DNA from: Micrococcus sp.
GTDB lineage: Bacteria; Actinomycetota; Actinomycetes; Actinomycetales; Micrococcaceae
NCBI GenBank assembly: GCA_029961105.1
Contig: JASBVO010000006.1
Span: 1 to 64,000, forward strand
Length of the DNA stretch: 64,000 nt
Direction: 5' to 3'
Shown here: positions 34,844 to 43,748 of the stretch, in pieces
Layout: each line of letters starts with the position of its first letter
Position numbering within the stretch: position 1 is the stretch's first letter
Notes under the pieces: generated by a model
Database searches by the model: none
What the model was told of the DNA's origin: nothing
Seen by the model: the letters and a program-made list of their open reading frames with translations, nothing else
Made by a program: the position numbers and the translations under genes

Positions 34844-36842
34844 GGCCCTGGCCGTCCTGGGCGGCGCCGTCGGACGGGGCGGCGGCACCGTCCCCGGGGG
34901 CGCAGCAGTGGCCAGACGCCGGGGCGGGGACGTCCAGGACGGGGGAGCGGTCGAAGAAGCCCTCCGGCCGCAGCCGGAAGCCGGTGTGGTCCACGGGCAT
35001 GATCGGCCAGTCCTCTGGACGCGGGAAGTGCGTCAGCCCGAAGGTGTGCCAGACGACCAGGTCCTCGCCGTCCACGTTCCGGTCCGCCTGCGTCCAGTCG
35101 GGCAGGCCGCCGTCGCCGGCGTGCTGGTTCGGGAAGTCACCGGTGGGGTACCGCTCGTCCACGTGGTACGGCGAGACCCACAGGGCCTTGGACGCGAACG
35201 TGGCCCGGCGGTGGATGGAGGAGCCCTCCGCCGCCAGCAGTGTCGGCGTCCCCTCGGGGTGCAGCTTGTAGGCGACCGGGTGGCCGAGCCGGTTGGTGGA
35301 CTCAGTGCTGGAGACCACCCAGGTGCGTCCCACGGCCTGGTCCGCGTCGCGCTGGGCCTGCCGCTCTGTGGAGAGCACGGTGCGCTTGCGCGTGAAGGCG
35401 TTGCCGCGGGGGTTCTCCTCGGAGAACGGCAGCCGCACCGCGTCCTCCTCCTCGACCCGGCACGCGCCGCCGTCGAGGGCGAAGTCCAGCCGGGCGGAGA
35501 ACAGGTGCTGGTGGAAGGGGGCGCCCAGACCGGGGGCCATCTCAGAGGCGTAGTCGGTCTGGCCGTCGGGCACCGAGGAGGTGAAGACGATGCCGGTGGC
35601 CTTGGCCTCGAACTCGATGGTGCCGTCCAGGTAGAGGTACCAGTAGAAGCCGTAGTCGTAGTTGCCGACCGTGGTGAAGAAGGAGATCACCAGGCGACGG
35701 TTGCGCCGCGTGTAGGCGATGCCGGACCACAGGTCGGTGTGCTTGGACAGGATGGACCAGTCCTCCTCATGCATGCAGATGCCGTTGACGATCTGCCGCG
35801 GCTCGCCCACGTTGTTGGCGACCCAGGGGGAGAGGTAGGTGATCTCGCCCAGGCAGTCGCAGCCCAGCTCCAGGGAGTTGGCCCACTGGCCCACGAGGTA
35901 CTCGCCGGTGTCGAAGTAGTTCTGCCAGGACCGCACGGGGGAGGGGTCACCGTAGGGCACCACCATCTCGGCGATCGCGGCCCGGTCGAGGATCCGGCGG
36001 GTGCGCTCGCCGTCCTGGAAGGAGATGTTGTGCAGGACCAGACCCTCGCGCATGTCGAAGCCCACGTCCAGGGACCACTTCTCCCATTCCACGTGGTTGC
36101 CGCCGGTCACGGTGAAGGACGGCCCCTCCGGCTGGGTGATCTCGATCGGCTTCTGGGTGGTACGGATCGGGCCGGTCAGCTCCGGATCGGTGTAGTTGCC
36201 GTGCTCGGCCGGCACCGGCATCACGCCGAGGTCGATGACCTGGTCCACGGCCCGGGCGGCCACGTCCACATAGGCGACCAACCCGTCGATCGGGTGGGCC
36301 CAGGCGGAGTCGGTCTCGTGCTGCTGGTGGAAGGCCAGGCCGCGCAGGATGCGCCGGCCCCTCTCCTCCGGGTACTCGAACACGCCGGCGGACAGCGGGG
36401 CCACACGGACCTCCTCCACCGGGATCCCGCGCTTCTCCAGCGCTGCGAGCCACTGCGGGTCCTCGGCGAGCACGGACTCGACGACCTCGAACTCCTCCTC
36501 GAGCACCGGCAGCTCGCCGCTGGCGGAGGTGTCCAGCACGGTGTCCGACTCCACCCGTCGGTGGGTGGCGGAGACGACGACGTCATGGGAACGGCCGTGC
36601 TCGGTGTTCAGCAGGAAGACGCGGAAGCGGCGGTCGGCCGGGGCATCGGCCGGGGTGCCGCGGGGCGGGTCGACGAGCCCCAGATAGCCGATGCGCATGG
36701 CCTCGGGGAACAGCCCGGCCTCGGCGAGCACCTCGCGGACCGTGGTGATCTCCTCGGGCGTCTGCAGCGCGTAGGCGCCCGAGGACCCTGCGGGCGAGAT
36801 GGATTCGGTGGCGTCACGCGTGCCGGGATCGGTGGTGGTCAT
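34824..36842 (-). CDS. tynA: Primary-amine oxidase (copper/topaquinone)
   Basis: A 672-residue copper amine oxidase. The topaquinone precursor is Tyr395 in [10 protein letters not shown]; two copper His lie in [13 protein letters not shown] and the third in [19 protein letters not shown]; the catalytic Asp is in [16 protein letters not shown]. It oxidises primary amines such as tyramine or phenethylamine to aldehyde, ammonia and H2O2. No signal peptide is visible, as in Arthrobacter enzymes. An unusual tail follows the fold, with HCCAPGDG and a GHGGCGD ending rich in Cys and His. The ATG at 36842 follows GAAAGGTC. It is divergent from a TetR gene and near an AraC gene, permease and aldehyde dehydrogenase for the same pathway. 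Confidence 0.93.
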   Translation of the reverse strand: MTTTDPGTRDATESISPAGSSGAYALQTPEEITTVREVLAEAGLFPEAMRIGYLGLVDPPRGTPADAPADRRFRVFLLNTEHGRSHDVVVSATHRRVESDTVLDTSASGELPVLEEEFEVVESVLAEDPQWLAALEKRGIPVEEVRVAPLSAGVFEYPEERGRRILRGLAFHQQHETDSAWAHPIDGLVAYVDVAARAVDQVIDLGVMPVPAEHGNYTDPELTGPIRTTQKPIEITQPEGPSFTVTGGNHVEWEKWSLDVGFDMREGLVLHNISFQDGERTRRILDRAAIAEMVVPYGDPSPVRSWQNYFDTGEYLVGQWANSLELGCDCLGEITYLSPWVANNVGEPRQIVNGICMHEEDWSILSKHTDLWSGIAYTRRNRRLVISFFTTVGNYDYGFYWYLYLDGTIEFEAKATGIVFTSSVPDGQTDYASEMAPGLGAPFHQHLFSARLDFALDGGACRVEEEDAVRLPFSEENPRGNAFTRKRTVLSTERQAQRDADQAVGRTWVVSSTESTNRLGHPVAYKLHPEGTPTLLAAEGSSIHRRATFASKALWVSPYHVDERYPTGDFPNQHAGDGGLPDWTQADRNVDGEDLVVWHTFGLTHFPRPEDWPIMPVDHTGFRLRPEGFFDRSPVLDVPAPASGHCCAPGDGAAAPSDGAAQDGQGHGGCGD

Positions 36843-36906
36843 GTCCGGACCTTTCGGAAGTGGTGGGCCTGGGGTCAACGCGGCAGTGAACTGCATCACG
36901 TTTACG

Positions 36907-36920
36907 TCTACAGTTGTAGA
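36907..36920. promoter_or_regulatory. TetR-type operator between amine oxidase and tetR-like genes
   Basis: TCTACAGTTGTAGA is a palindrome with six-bp arms around GT, placed in an A+T-richer stretch between the two divergent genes. TTTACG directly precedes it and could be a -35 for the tetR-like gene. Binding here would block both promoters. Confidence 0.65.
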
Positions 36921-37067
36921 GAATAAGCACGGGGATGCCGCGGTGGCAAGAGGCGCCGGGCGGGGCGTCACGCCCCCGGAAGCGCCCTCGGCGCGGTGGC
37001 ACAATGATCCCGACGACGACGGGCGGGCCCCGCGGAGCGCCGCGGGGGCGCAGGAGAGGGGGCGGGG

Positions 37068-37664
37068 ATGCCGAAGGTGGTGGACCACCAGCAGCGCCGG
37101 CAGGAGCTGGTCGAGGCGACCTGGCGCATCATCGCCCGGCACGGCCTCTCCGGGGCCACGATGCGCCAGATCGCCGCCGAGGCCGGATTCGCCAACGGCG
37201 CCCTGAAGCCCTACTTCCCCACGAAGGCCGAGCTGATCGAGGCCACCTACGGCTTCGTCTTCGACCGCACCAACCGGCGCGTCGAGGTGGCGACCCGCGA
37301 CCTCGATGGGCTGGCCGCGCTGGAGGCCTTCTGCCGCGAGGTGCTTCCCCTGGATGCGGAGCGGCTGGACGAGGCCCGCGTGGTGATCTCCTTCTGGCAG
37401 GAGGCGGCCCATGACCCCCGGGGCGCCGAGCTCAACAACGTCTCGATGGCGCAGTGGCGGCACTCGATGGCCGACTGGATGGGGCGGGCGCGTGAGGCCG
37501 GCGAGCTGGAGCCGGAGGTGGAGATCCCCGCGGCCGGCGACGTCCTGCTGAACTTCCTGCTCGGCTGCCAGGTCTCCGCCGTCATCGACCGTAACGCCAC
37601 GACTCCCGCCGACCTCGAGCGGCAACTGGCCGCCCAGCTGGACCGGCTGCGCGCCGCGCGCTGA
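37068..37664 (+). CDS. TetR/AcrR-family regulator (BetI-like)
   Basis: A 198-residue repressor. The N-terminal helix-turn-helix reads [34 protein letters not shown], with the typical YFPTKxEL after the recognition helix. The C-terminal ligand domain, with [22 protein letters not shown] and [13 protein letters not shown], fits the BetI-like subgroup. It is divergent from the amine oxidase and probably represses it and itself through the TCTACA palindrome. The ligand is presumably the amine or its aldehyde. ATG 37068 follows GGGGGCGGGG. Confidence 0.88.
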   Translation: MPKVVDHQQRRQELVEATWRIIARHGLSGATMRQIAAEAGFANGALKPYFPTKAELIEATYGFVFDRTNRRVEVATRDLDGLAALEAFCREVLPLDAERLDEARVVISFWQEAAHDPRGAELNNVSMAQWRHSMADWMGRAREAGELEPEVEIPAAGDVLLNFLLGCQVSAVIDRNATTPADLERQLAAQLDRLRAAR

Positions 37665-37775
37665 GCGAGGGCCGGTCGGGGTCGACGTCGGGCCGCGTCG
37701 CCTGCAGGCCGCGCGCTGAGCGCCGGGCGCCTGGTGTCTCGCCGTCCCGCGCCGCCTGCGGGCCGCGCGCTGGCG
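37653..37775. repeat. Three copies of a 14-15 bp repeat at about 54-bp spacing
   Basis: GCCGCGCGCTGAGCG occurs at 37653-37667 and 37708-37722, and a shortened form GCCGCGCGCTGGCG at 37762-37775. The first copy contains the stop of the tetR-like gene, so the 3' end of that gene appears to have been duplicated downstream in a degenerate 54-55 bp unit. The rest of the gap to 38001 (337 bases without a gene) holds the imperfect hairpin TTTTCCTCC-AAGC-GGAGAGAAAA at 37841-37863, which could be a regulatory site for the araC-like gene. Confidence 0.6.
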
Positions 37776-38001
37776 TCGCGCGGGTGGGGGCGACGTCGGC
37801 CCCGCCGGGCGCGTCCAGGTCACCCACGTGCCCCGCCGGGTTTTCCTCCAAGCGGAGAGAAAACGATGACGGATGCCCCTGCGGCGGCCTACAGTGGACA
37901 GTGAAGTGACCCGCGCCACATCGTATGCCCGGGTCATCGGATGCCCTCGGCCCCTGACGTCCCCCCCGTCGGCACCGCGCCCGTCGTCTCCAGGAGGACC
38001 C

Positions 38002-38934
38002 ATGTACCAGCAGGACATCGCCACGGACTTCGCCCACTGGCGCAGGCTCGTCTCCGACTCCTTCGTCCCGCTGGACGCGGAGCAGGCCCGGCCCGGCAGC
38101 TTCACCGGACGACTGGCCGGGCGGCACCTGCAGGAGCTGGCCATCATGCGCGTCACCGCCGGTCCGCACGCCGTGCTGCGCACCCCCGAACTCATCGGCC
38201 GGGCCGGTGCCGGATACTACAAGCTCAACCTGCAGGTCAGCGGCCATGGCCTGCTGGTCCAGGACGGCCGGGAGACCCTGCTGCACCCCGGCGACCTGGC
38301 GATCTACGACACGGAGCGGCCGTACTCCCTGGCCTTCGACGACGAGTTCTCCACCCTGGTGCTGATGTTCCCCCGGCAGCTGACCGGGATGTCCGCGGAC
38401 GACGTGCGGGAGCTGACCGCGACCACCATGGGCGCCGGCCACCGGCTCGGGGCGGCCGTGGCCCCGTTCATCACGCAGATCGGCGCGATGCTGCCCACGC
38501 TCGACGGCCCGATCGGGCACCGGCTGGCCCTGAACGTGGTGGACCTGCTGGCCACGGTCATGGCGGACGAGCTGTACTCCCGGCCGGAGGCGGACGGCAC
38601 CCAGCAGTCGCGGCTGCTGCGCCGGATCCACCACTTCATCGAGTCGCAGCTGGCCAACCCGGACCTGGGCCCGGACATGATCGCGGCCGCGCACTACATG
38701 TCCACGCGCGCGCTCCACCAGCTGTTCGCCACCACCGACCACACCGTGGCCCGCTGGATCCGCGAGCGCAGGCTGGAGAAGTCCCGCCGCGACCTGCAGG
38801 ACCCGCTGTTGCGCGACGTCCCCGTCGGGTCGATCGGGGCCCGCTGGGGCCTGGCCGACCCCGCCCACTTCTCGCGACTGTTCCGCGCCGAGTTCGGTCG
38901 GTCTCCCGCGCAGTACCGCCGCGAGCACCTCTGA
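38002..38934 (+). CDS. AraC-family activator (FeaR-like)
   Basis: A 310-residue regulator. The N-terminal 190 residues match the AraC_binding_2 type found in FeaR, with [20 protein letters not shown] and [20 protein letters not shown]. The C-terminal 100 residues hold two helix-turn-helices ([20 protein letters not shown] and [30 protein letters not shown]). In E. coli FeaR activates tynA and feaB for aromatic amine use; here the gene lies between the amine oxidase and the permease/aldehyde dehydrogenase genes, so a similar role is likely. ATG 38002 follows CAGGAGGACCC. Confidence 0.9.
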   Translation: MYQQDIATDFAHWRRLVSDSFVPLDAEQARPGSFTGRLAGRHLQELAIMRVTAGPHAVLRTPELIGRAGAGYYKLNLQVSGHGLLVQDGRETLLHPGDLAIYDTERPYSLAFDDEFSTLVLMFPRQLTGMSADDVRELTATTMGAGHRLGAAVAPFITQIGAMLPTLDGPIGHRLALNVVDLLATVMADELYSRPEADGTQQSRLLRRIHHFIESQLANPDLGPDMIAAAHYMSTRALHQLFATTDHTVARWIRERRLEKSRRDLQDPLLRDVPVGSIGARWGLADPAHFSRLFRAEFGRSPAQYRREHL

Positions 38935-39029
38935 TCCGGCGGGGAGCGAACGTGACCGCGCGGCCCGTCACCGCCGCGCTGGCGGTCGGTGCCGCCGATG
39001 CCGCCGGTGCCTGCCGCGCCGTGGCCGGG

Positions 39030-39083
39030 GCCGCCGTCGGGATCGGGGCCGCCGTCGGGAATGGAGCCGCCGTCGGGATCGGT
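39030..39083. repeat. Three tandem 18-bp units upstream of the permease gene
   Basis: GCCGCCGTCGGGATCGGG, GCCGCCGTCGGGAATGGA and GCCGCCGTCGGGATCGGT run head to tail at 39030, 39048 and 39066. They lie in the 297-base gap between the araC-like gene and the permease; apart from these and the permease RBS I see no feature in the gap. Confidence 0.75.
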
Positions 39084-39231
39084 GCCGCGCACCCGCCGTG
39101 CACGGATCGTCAACAGTCCTGCCCCCAGGGCCAAGCCCGGCCCGCGGTGGCGGGGGCATGCTGATGGGCAATCCTCGCTGATCCCTCGGCGCACCCCTCC
39201 GGCCCCCCGGACCTTCCCCCAGGAGATGACC

Positions 39232-40752
39232 ATGTCCGAATCGACCACCACCCGCGGCGCCGCCCCGGTGTCCGGATCGCCTTCCCCGCACGACGACGGC
39301 CGGCTGGCCGAGGACGGCCGCCTCGGCGCCCGCCGGATCGGCGTCCCGGCGCTCGTCTTCATGATCATCGCCGCCTCGGCCCCGCTCACCGTGATGGCCG
39401 GCGGCGTGCCCAGCAACTTCGCGGTCACCTCCCTGGTCGGCATCCCGCTGTCCTTCGTGGTGCTCGGCGTGGTGCTGCTGCTCTTCTCCATCGGCTACGC
39501 CGCGATGAGCCGCCACGTGCACAACGCCGGCGCCTTCTACGCCTACATCGCCAAGGGCCTCGGCAAGCCGGTGGGCGTGGGGGCCTCGCTCGTGGCCGTG
39601 GTCTCGTACAACTGCATGCAGATCGGCATCGCGGGCATGTTCGGCTTCGCCCTGTCCTCCTTCCTGGAGGGCGTGGCCGGGATCTCCCTGCCGTGGTGGG
39701 CGTGTGCGCTGATCGCGTGGGTGGCCGTGGGCGTGATGGGCATCAACCGGGTGGACCTTTCCGCGAAGGTGCTGGGCGTCGTGGTGGCCGCGGAGTTCCT
39801 CGTGGTCATCGTCTTCGACGTGCTGTCCTTCGGGGTGGCGCCGGAGGGCGTGACCGCGGACGGGCTGGTGCCCGACCAGCTGTTCACGGCCGGCGTGGGT
39901 GCCGCCCTCGCGTTCTCCATCGCCGCGTTCATGGGCTTCGAGTCCGGCGCCATCTACAACGAGGAGGTCAAGGACCCGCGGCGCACCGCCGGCGTCGCCA
40001 CCCTGATCGCGATCTCCGTCATCGCCCTGTTCTACGGCTTCTCCTCCTGGACCATGGTGATCGGGGAGGGCGGGTCGAACATCATTGCCCGCTCGCAGGA
40101 GTTCGGCCCGGACCTGATGTTCGTCTTCCTGGCCCAGCACGCCGGCCAGTGGTTCGTGGACCTGGCCAACCTGATGTTCATCACCAGCCTGTTCGCCGCC
40201 CTGGTGGCCTTCCACAACATCGTGTCCCGCTACTTCTTCTCCTTGGGACGCGAGCGCGTGCTGCCCGTCTGGCTGGACCGGACCGGCGTACGTTCCGGCG
40301 CCCCCGTGGCCGGGTCGCTGGCCCAGTCCGCGCTGGCGCTCGTGGTCATCCTCGTCTTCGGCCTGGCCGGCGCCGGCTCCGACGACCCGCTGTTCCCCGT
40401 CCTGACCCTGTTCACCTGGCTGACCAACATGGGGGCGTTCGGCCTGGTGCTACTGATGGCCCTGACCTCCATGGCCGTCGTCGGGTTCCTGCGCCGCCGC
40501 TCCGGGGAGTACTCCCTGTGGACCCGGCTCATCGCCCCGGGCCTGGCCGCCATCGGGCTGGTGATCCTGTTCGTGGTGATCGTGGTCAACTTCAACGTCC
40601 TCATCGGAACCGAGGACGCCACGGTCCTCAGCTGGCTGCTGCCGGCCATCGTGCTGGTGCCGGGGCTCTTCGGCACCGTCTGGGCCTGGTGGCTGCGCGC
40701 CGAGCGCCCCGAGACCTACCGCGGCATCGGCCAGGGTGGTGTGCTGGACTGA
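39232..40752 (+). CDS. APC-family amino acid/amine permease
   Basis: A 506-residue permease with about 12 membrane spans. PALVFMIIAASAPLTVMAGGVPSNF is the first APC helix with its unwound glycine segment, and GFESGAIYNEEVKDPRRT after helix six is the conserved APC loop. Placement between the FeaR-like activator and an aldehyde dehydrogenase points to uptake of tyramine, phenethylamine or a similar amine. The ATG at 39232 has CAGGAGATGACC in front; an ATG two codons earlier sits inside that RBS. Confidence 0.9.
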   Translation: MSESTTTRGAAPVSGSPSPHDDGRLAEDGRLGARRIGVPALVFMIIAASAPLTVMAGGVPSNFAVTSLVGIPLSFVVLGVVLLLFSIGYAAMSRHVHNAGAFYAYIAKGLGKPVGVGASLVAVVSYNCMQIGIAGMFGFALSSFLEGVAGISLPWWACALIAWVAVGVMGINRVDLSAKVLGVVVAAEFLVVIVFDVLSFGVAPEGVTADGLVPDQLFTAGVGAALAFSIAAFMGFESGAIYNEEVKDPRRTAGVATLIAISVIALFYGFSSWTMVIGEGGSNIIARSQEFGPDLMFVFLAQHAGQWFVDLANLMFITSLFAALVAFHNIVSRYFFSLGRERVLPVWLDRTGVRSGAPVAGSLAQSALALVVILVFGLAGAGSDDPLFPVLTLFTWLTNMGAFGLVLLMALTSMAVVGFLRRRSGEYSLWTRLIAPGLAAIGLVILFVVIVVNFNVLIGTEDATVLSWLLPAIVLVPGLFGTVWAWWLRAERPETYRGIGQGGVLD

Positions 40753-40899
40753 CCCGCCCCTGACGCGCCGCTGGACCCGGCCACGTACCCCTGGCCGGGA
40801 GCCTCCTGTCCCGGCTCTCCAGTCCCGGACCATCCCATCCCCGCCCCCCCGTCCCCAACGTCCATCCCTGATCCCGAACCCCTGAGGAAAGGACCCCTC

Positions 40900-42339
40900 A
40901 TGACCACCGAGACCACCACCGCCACCGACCTGACCACCTTCGAGAACCTGCTCGCCGCCATCACGGCACCCGAGGGGCAGGGAGTTCAGATGAAGGACCC
41001 GGCCACCGGCGCTGTCGTCGGGTACGCCCCGCAGCGTACCGAGGCGGACCTGGACGCCGCGATCGCCACCGCCCGGCAGGCCCAGAGGGCCTGGGGAGCG
41101 AAGTCCCATGCCGAGCGCTCGGCGTACCTGAACCGGGCAGCGGACGCGGTGGAGGCCGCCGCCGAGGCCCTGGCCGAGTTGCTCTCCCGGGAGCAGGGCA
41201 AGCCCCTGAACGGGCTGAACGCCCGCTTCGAGGTGGGCGCCTGTGCCGGCTGGTTGCGCGCCAACGCGCGCTTCGAGATCGAGCCGCAGGTGCTGGTGGA
41301 CGACGAGTCCGGCAAGGCCGTGCTGGAGTACGTGCCGGTGGGCGTGGTCGGGGCGATCGGGCCGTGGAACTGGCCGATGATGATCTCCATCTGGCAGATC
41401 GCGCCCTCGCTGCGGATGGGCAACACCGTGGTGCTCAAGCCCAGCGAGTACACCCCGCTATCCGTGCTGGGCCTGGCCGCCGTGCTGAACCAGGTGCTGC
41501 CCGAGGGCGTGCTGCAGGTGCTCGCCGGGGACGGTGCGCTCGGGGCGGCACTGACCGCCCATGAGGGCGTGGACAAGCTCATGTTCACCGGGTCCACGCA
41601 GACCGGTCAGGCGATCATGCGCTCGGCGGCGGACACCCTGAAGCGGCTGACACTGGAGCTCGGCGGCAACGACGCCGGGATCGTGCTGCCGGACGCCGAC
41701 CCGGAGGCCATCGCCGAGGGCGTGTTCTGGGGGGCGTTCATCAACACCGGCCAGACCTGCGCGGCGCTGAAGCGGCTGTACGTGCACGAGTCGCAGTACG
41801 ACCAGATGTGCGAGGCCCTGGTGGACGTGGCCAAGAAGATGCCGATGGGCGTGGGGACGGACGAGGAGAACGTGCTCGGTCCGCTGCAGAACAAAGCCCA
41901 GTTCGACATCGTCTCGTCCCTGGTCGAGGAGGCCCGGGCCGGCGGCGCCCGGATCCTCACCGGCGGCGACCCGGACGAGGACCAGCCCGGTTACTTTTAC
42001 CCGGTCACCCTGGTGGCGGACATCGACAACGACAACCCGCTGGTCGCCCAGGAGCAGTTCGGCCCGGCGCTGCCGATCGTGAAGTACACCGACCTGGACC
42101 AGGTCATCGACTGGGCCAACGGCCTGGAGGTGGGGCTGGGTTCCTCCGTGTGGGGCACCGACCTGGACGAGGCCCGGGCCGTGGCCGCCCGCCTGGAGGC
42201 CGGGACCACCTGGATCAACAAGCACGGCGCCGTGGACCCGCGGGTGCCCTTCGGCGGTGTGAAGAAGTCCGGGTACGGCCTGGAGTTCGGTCTCGAGGGC
42301 CTGAAGTCCGTGGCCCTGCCGAAGGTCACCAGCTGGTGA
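40900..42339 (+). CDS. Aldehyde dehydrogenase family protein (probable aryl-acetaldehyde type)
   Basis: A 479-residue NAD(P)-dependent dehydrogenase with coenzyme loop FTGSTQTGQAIMRSA, catalytic Glu in LELGGNDAGIVLP and catalytic Cys in NTGQTCAALKRLYV. The N-terminal GPWNWPMMISIWQIAPSLRMGN is typical of the group. By position it should oxidise the aldehyde made by the amine oxidase, for example phenylacetaldehyde or its 4-hydroxy form, to the acid. ATG 40900 follows GAGGAAAGGACCCCTC. It is followed at once by a hairpin. Confidence 0.9.
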   Translation: MTTETTTATDLTTFENLLAAITAPEGQGVQMKDPATGAVVGYAPQRTEADLDAAIATARQAQRAWGAKSHAERSAYLNRAADAVEAAAEALAELLSREQGKPLNGLNARFEVGACAGWLRANARFEIEPQVLVDDESGKAVLEYVPVGVVGAIGPWNWPMMISIWQIAPSLRMGNTVVLKPSEYTPLSVLGLAAVLNQVLPEGVLQVLAGDGALGAALTAHEGVDKLMFTGSTQTGQAIMRSAADTLKRLTLELGGNDAGIVLPDADPEAIAEGVFWGAFINTGQTCAALKRLYVHESQYDQMCEALVDVAKKMPMGVGTDEENVLGPLQNKAQFDIVSSLVEEARAGGARILTGGDPDEDQPGYFYPVTLVADIDNDNPLVAQEQFGPALPIVKYTDLDQVIDWANGLEVGLGSSVWGTDLDEARAVAARLEAGTTWINKHGAVDPRVPFGGVKKSGYGLEFGLEGLKSVALPKVTSW

Positions 42340-42341
42340 GC

Positions 42342-42370
42342 TGATGCCGGCCCACTGGGCGCCGGCATCA
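42342..42370 (+). terminator. Terminator after the aldehyde dehydrogenase gene
   Basis: TGATGCCGGC and GCCGGCATCA form a perfect ten-bp stem with a nine-base loop, starting two bases after the stop codon. Confidence 0.75.
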
Positions 42371-42433
42371 CATCAGGTGCGGGATCCGCCGGCCATCACA
42401 CGTAGTTGTGGCCAGCGGATCTCGCACCTGATG
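42371..42433. repeat. Long inverted repeat with 25-bp arms
   Basis: The arms 42371-42395 and 42409-42433 (CATCAGGTGCG... and ...CGCACCTGATG) match over 25 bases with two G-U type exceptions and enclose a 13-base loop. It abuts the terminator at 42342-42370, so two strong hairpins stand side by side. No gene runs through it. It may be a second terminator or a mobile-type hairpin element. The whole gap 42340-42682 (343 bases) is noncoding and built from repeats. Confidence 0.8.
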
Positions 42434-42472
42434 CGCGCTCGAGGACGGCCGCTACTGCCACCCGCCGTGAGC

Positions 42473-42519
42473 GGTGGAAATTGTCCCTTCGGGCCGCCTC
42501 CGGAAGGACAATCTCCACC
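42473..42519. repeat. 47-bp dispersed hairpin repeat, copy B
   Basis: Begins GGTGGAAATTGTCCC and ends GGACAATCTCCACC, forming a long imperfect stem. It is the most symmetrical of the three copies and lies between the aldehyde dehydrogenase and the kinase-like gene. Confidence 0.7.
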
Positions 42520-42581
42520 GATGGGCGAGCACCACCGATGGGCGAGCACCACCGATGGGCGAGCACCACCGATGGGCGAGC
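42520..42581. repeat. 17-bp perfect tandem repeat, 3.6 copies
   Basis: GATGGGCGAGCACCACC is repeated exactly three times (42520, 42537, 42554), followed by the first 11 bases of a fourth unit. It starts one base after repeat copy B. No spacers separate the units, so it is not a CRISPR array; exact identity of the units suggests recent slippage. Confidence 0.9.
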
Positions 42582-42682
42582 GGGGGATGTGGCTGCGGTC
42601 CCTGGGGAGCCGCCCTTCGGACCCCGCCCCTCGGACCCCTCTCTCCCACGCGAGCCCGGAGCCCGGCCGTACGCTGGACCCC

Positions 42683-43624
42683 ATGTGGCAAGACGAGGCG
42701 CGCCAGTGGCTCCGGGAGGTGCTCCCGGCGGCAGGTCCCCTCGATATCGAGGTGGTGCGGGAACGCGCCTGGGGAACCATCTGGAGGGTCACGGCCGGCG
42801 GCGACCTGTACTGGTTCAAGCGGGCACATCCCGAACTGCGGCAGGAGGTGCGCCTGCGCCGGGTGCTGCAGCACCGGGCGCCGGATCTGGTGCTCGAGGT
42901 GGTCGCCGACCACGCGGAACGCGGCTGGATGGTGACCATCGACCAGGGACCGACCCTGGCCAGCCTCGCCCGCGAACAGGGACCGCACCACTACGAAGAG
43001 CTGGCCGCGTCGATGGCCGAGATCCAGCGGTCCGTCACCGCTGCAGACCTGGCCGGCCTGGGCCTGCCAGTCTTCGCCCCGAGGAAGGCCGTTGACCAGC
43101 TCGACGAGATGCTGGCGCCTTTCGCGGAGCTCCCGGTAGACCACCCCGCCCACGTGAGCCCCGGGGAACGCGAGGGCGCGCTGGAACGCCTGGCCGCCGT
43201 CGTCGACCGGTGGACGCGGCTGGAGGCAGCGGTGCCCGGGCTGGGCCTGGACCACAACGACCTGCACGCCGGCAACGCGTTCCCGGGACCGCGGATCAGC
43301 GACTGGGGAGACGCCGTGATCGCCCACCCGTTCGGCAGCCTGCGCGCACTGCTCGTCCCCGCCCGCAACACCTTCGGACCGGAGGTGGTGGACCCGATCC
43401 GCCGCGCCTATCTGGCCGGGTTCGCGGACGGGAGTGGGGACGGGCCCGGGGGCGTCGAGGCGCTGCAGGAGGCCCTCGACGTGGCGATGATGCTTGCCGT
43501 GCCCCAGCGGCTTGCTGCCTGGCGGGCCATGCAGGACCCGCAGTCCTGGGCCGAGTACGCCCACTGCATCGGGCCGCTGTGGCGCGAGGCCGGGGTGCCG
43601 GCGGAGCGGGTCACCGTTCCGTGA
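42683..43624 (+). CDS. APH-like phosphotransferase
   Basis: A 313-residue kinase-fold protein. GTIWRVTAGGDLYWFKRAHP is the nucleotide strand with Lys, GLGLDHNDLHAGNAF the catalytic loop (HNDLHxxN), and ISDWGDAVIAHPFGS the metal-binding Asp. It is related to aminoglycoside and homoserine kinases, but the substrate is unknown and nothing around it suggests antibiotic resistance. TACGCT (42670-42675) lies seven bases before the ATG with no ribosome binding site between, so the mRNA is probably leaderless. Confidence 0.82.
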   Translation: MWQDEARQWLREVLPAAGPLDIEVVRERAWGTIWRVTAGGDLYWFKRAHPELRQEVRLRRVLQHRAPDLVLEVVADHAERGWMVTIDQGPTLASLAREQGPHHYEELAASMAEIQRSVTAADLAGLGLPVFAPRKAVDQLDEMLAPFAELPVDHPAHVSPGEREGALERLAAVVDRWTRLEAAVPGLGLDHNDLHAGNAFPGPRISDWGDAVIAHPFGSLRALLVPARNTFGPEVVDPIRRAYLAGFADGSGDGPGGVEALQEALDVAMMLAVPQRLAAWRAMQDPQSWAEYAHCIGPLWREAGVPAERVTVP

Positions 43625-43681
43625 GGTCCCCGACGTCGGCCGCCGCCGCCCGCCGTCGGCCGCCGCCGCCCGGCATCGATC

Positions 43682-43728
43682 GGTGGAAACCGTCCCTCCG
43701 GAGCGCCTCTGGCGGGACAGATCCAGCC
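43682..43728. repeat. 47-bp dispersed hairpin repeat, copy C
   Basis: Begins GGTGGAAACCGTCCCTCCGG and contains the matching GGCGGGACAG arm; the outer arms have decayed. It lies between two convergent gene ends (43624 and 43749). Just before it, a 20-bp unit CGTCGGCCGCCGCCGCCCGC is repeated twice (43634-43672). Confidence 0.65.
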
Positions 43729-43748
43729 AACGGGTGAGGTGACTGGGC

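Noticed and set aside
36843-38195. Upstream extension of the amine oxidase frame across the tetR-like gene
   Set aside because: The extension would cover the divergent tetR-like gene and promoter; the ATG at 36842 has a good RBS and fits the family N-terminus.
42520-42581. Direct repeats considered as a CRISPR array
   Set aside because: Units are 17 bp and contiguous, with no spacers and no cas genes.
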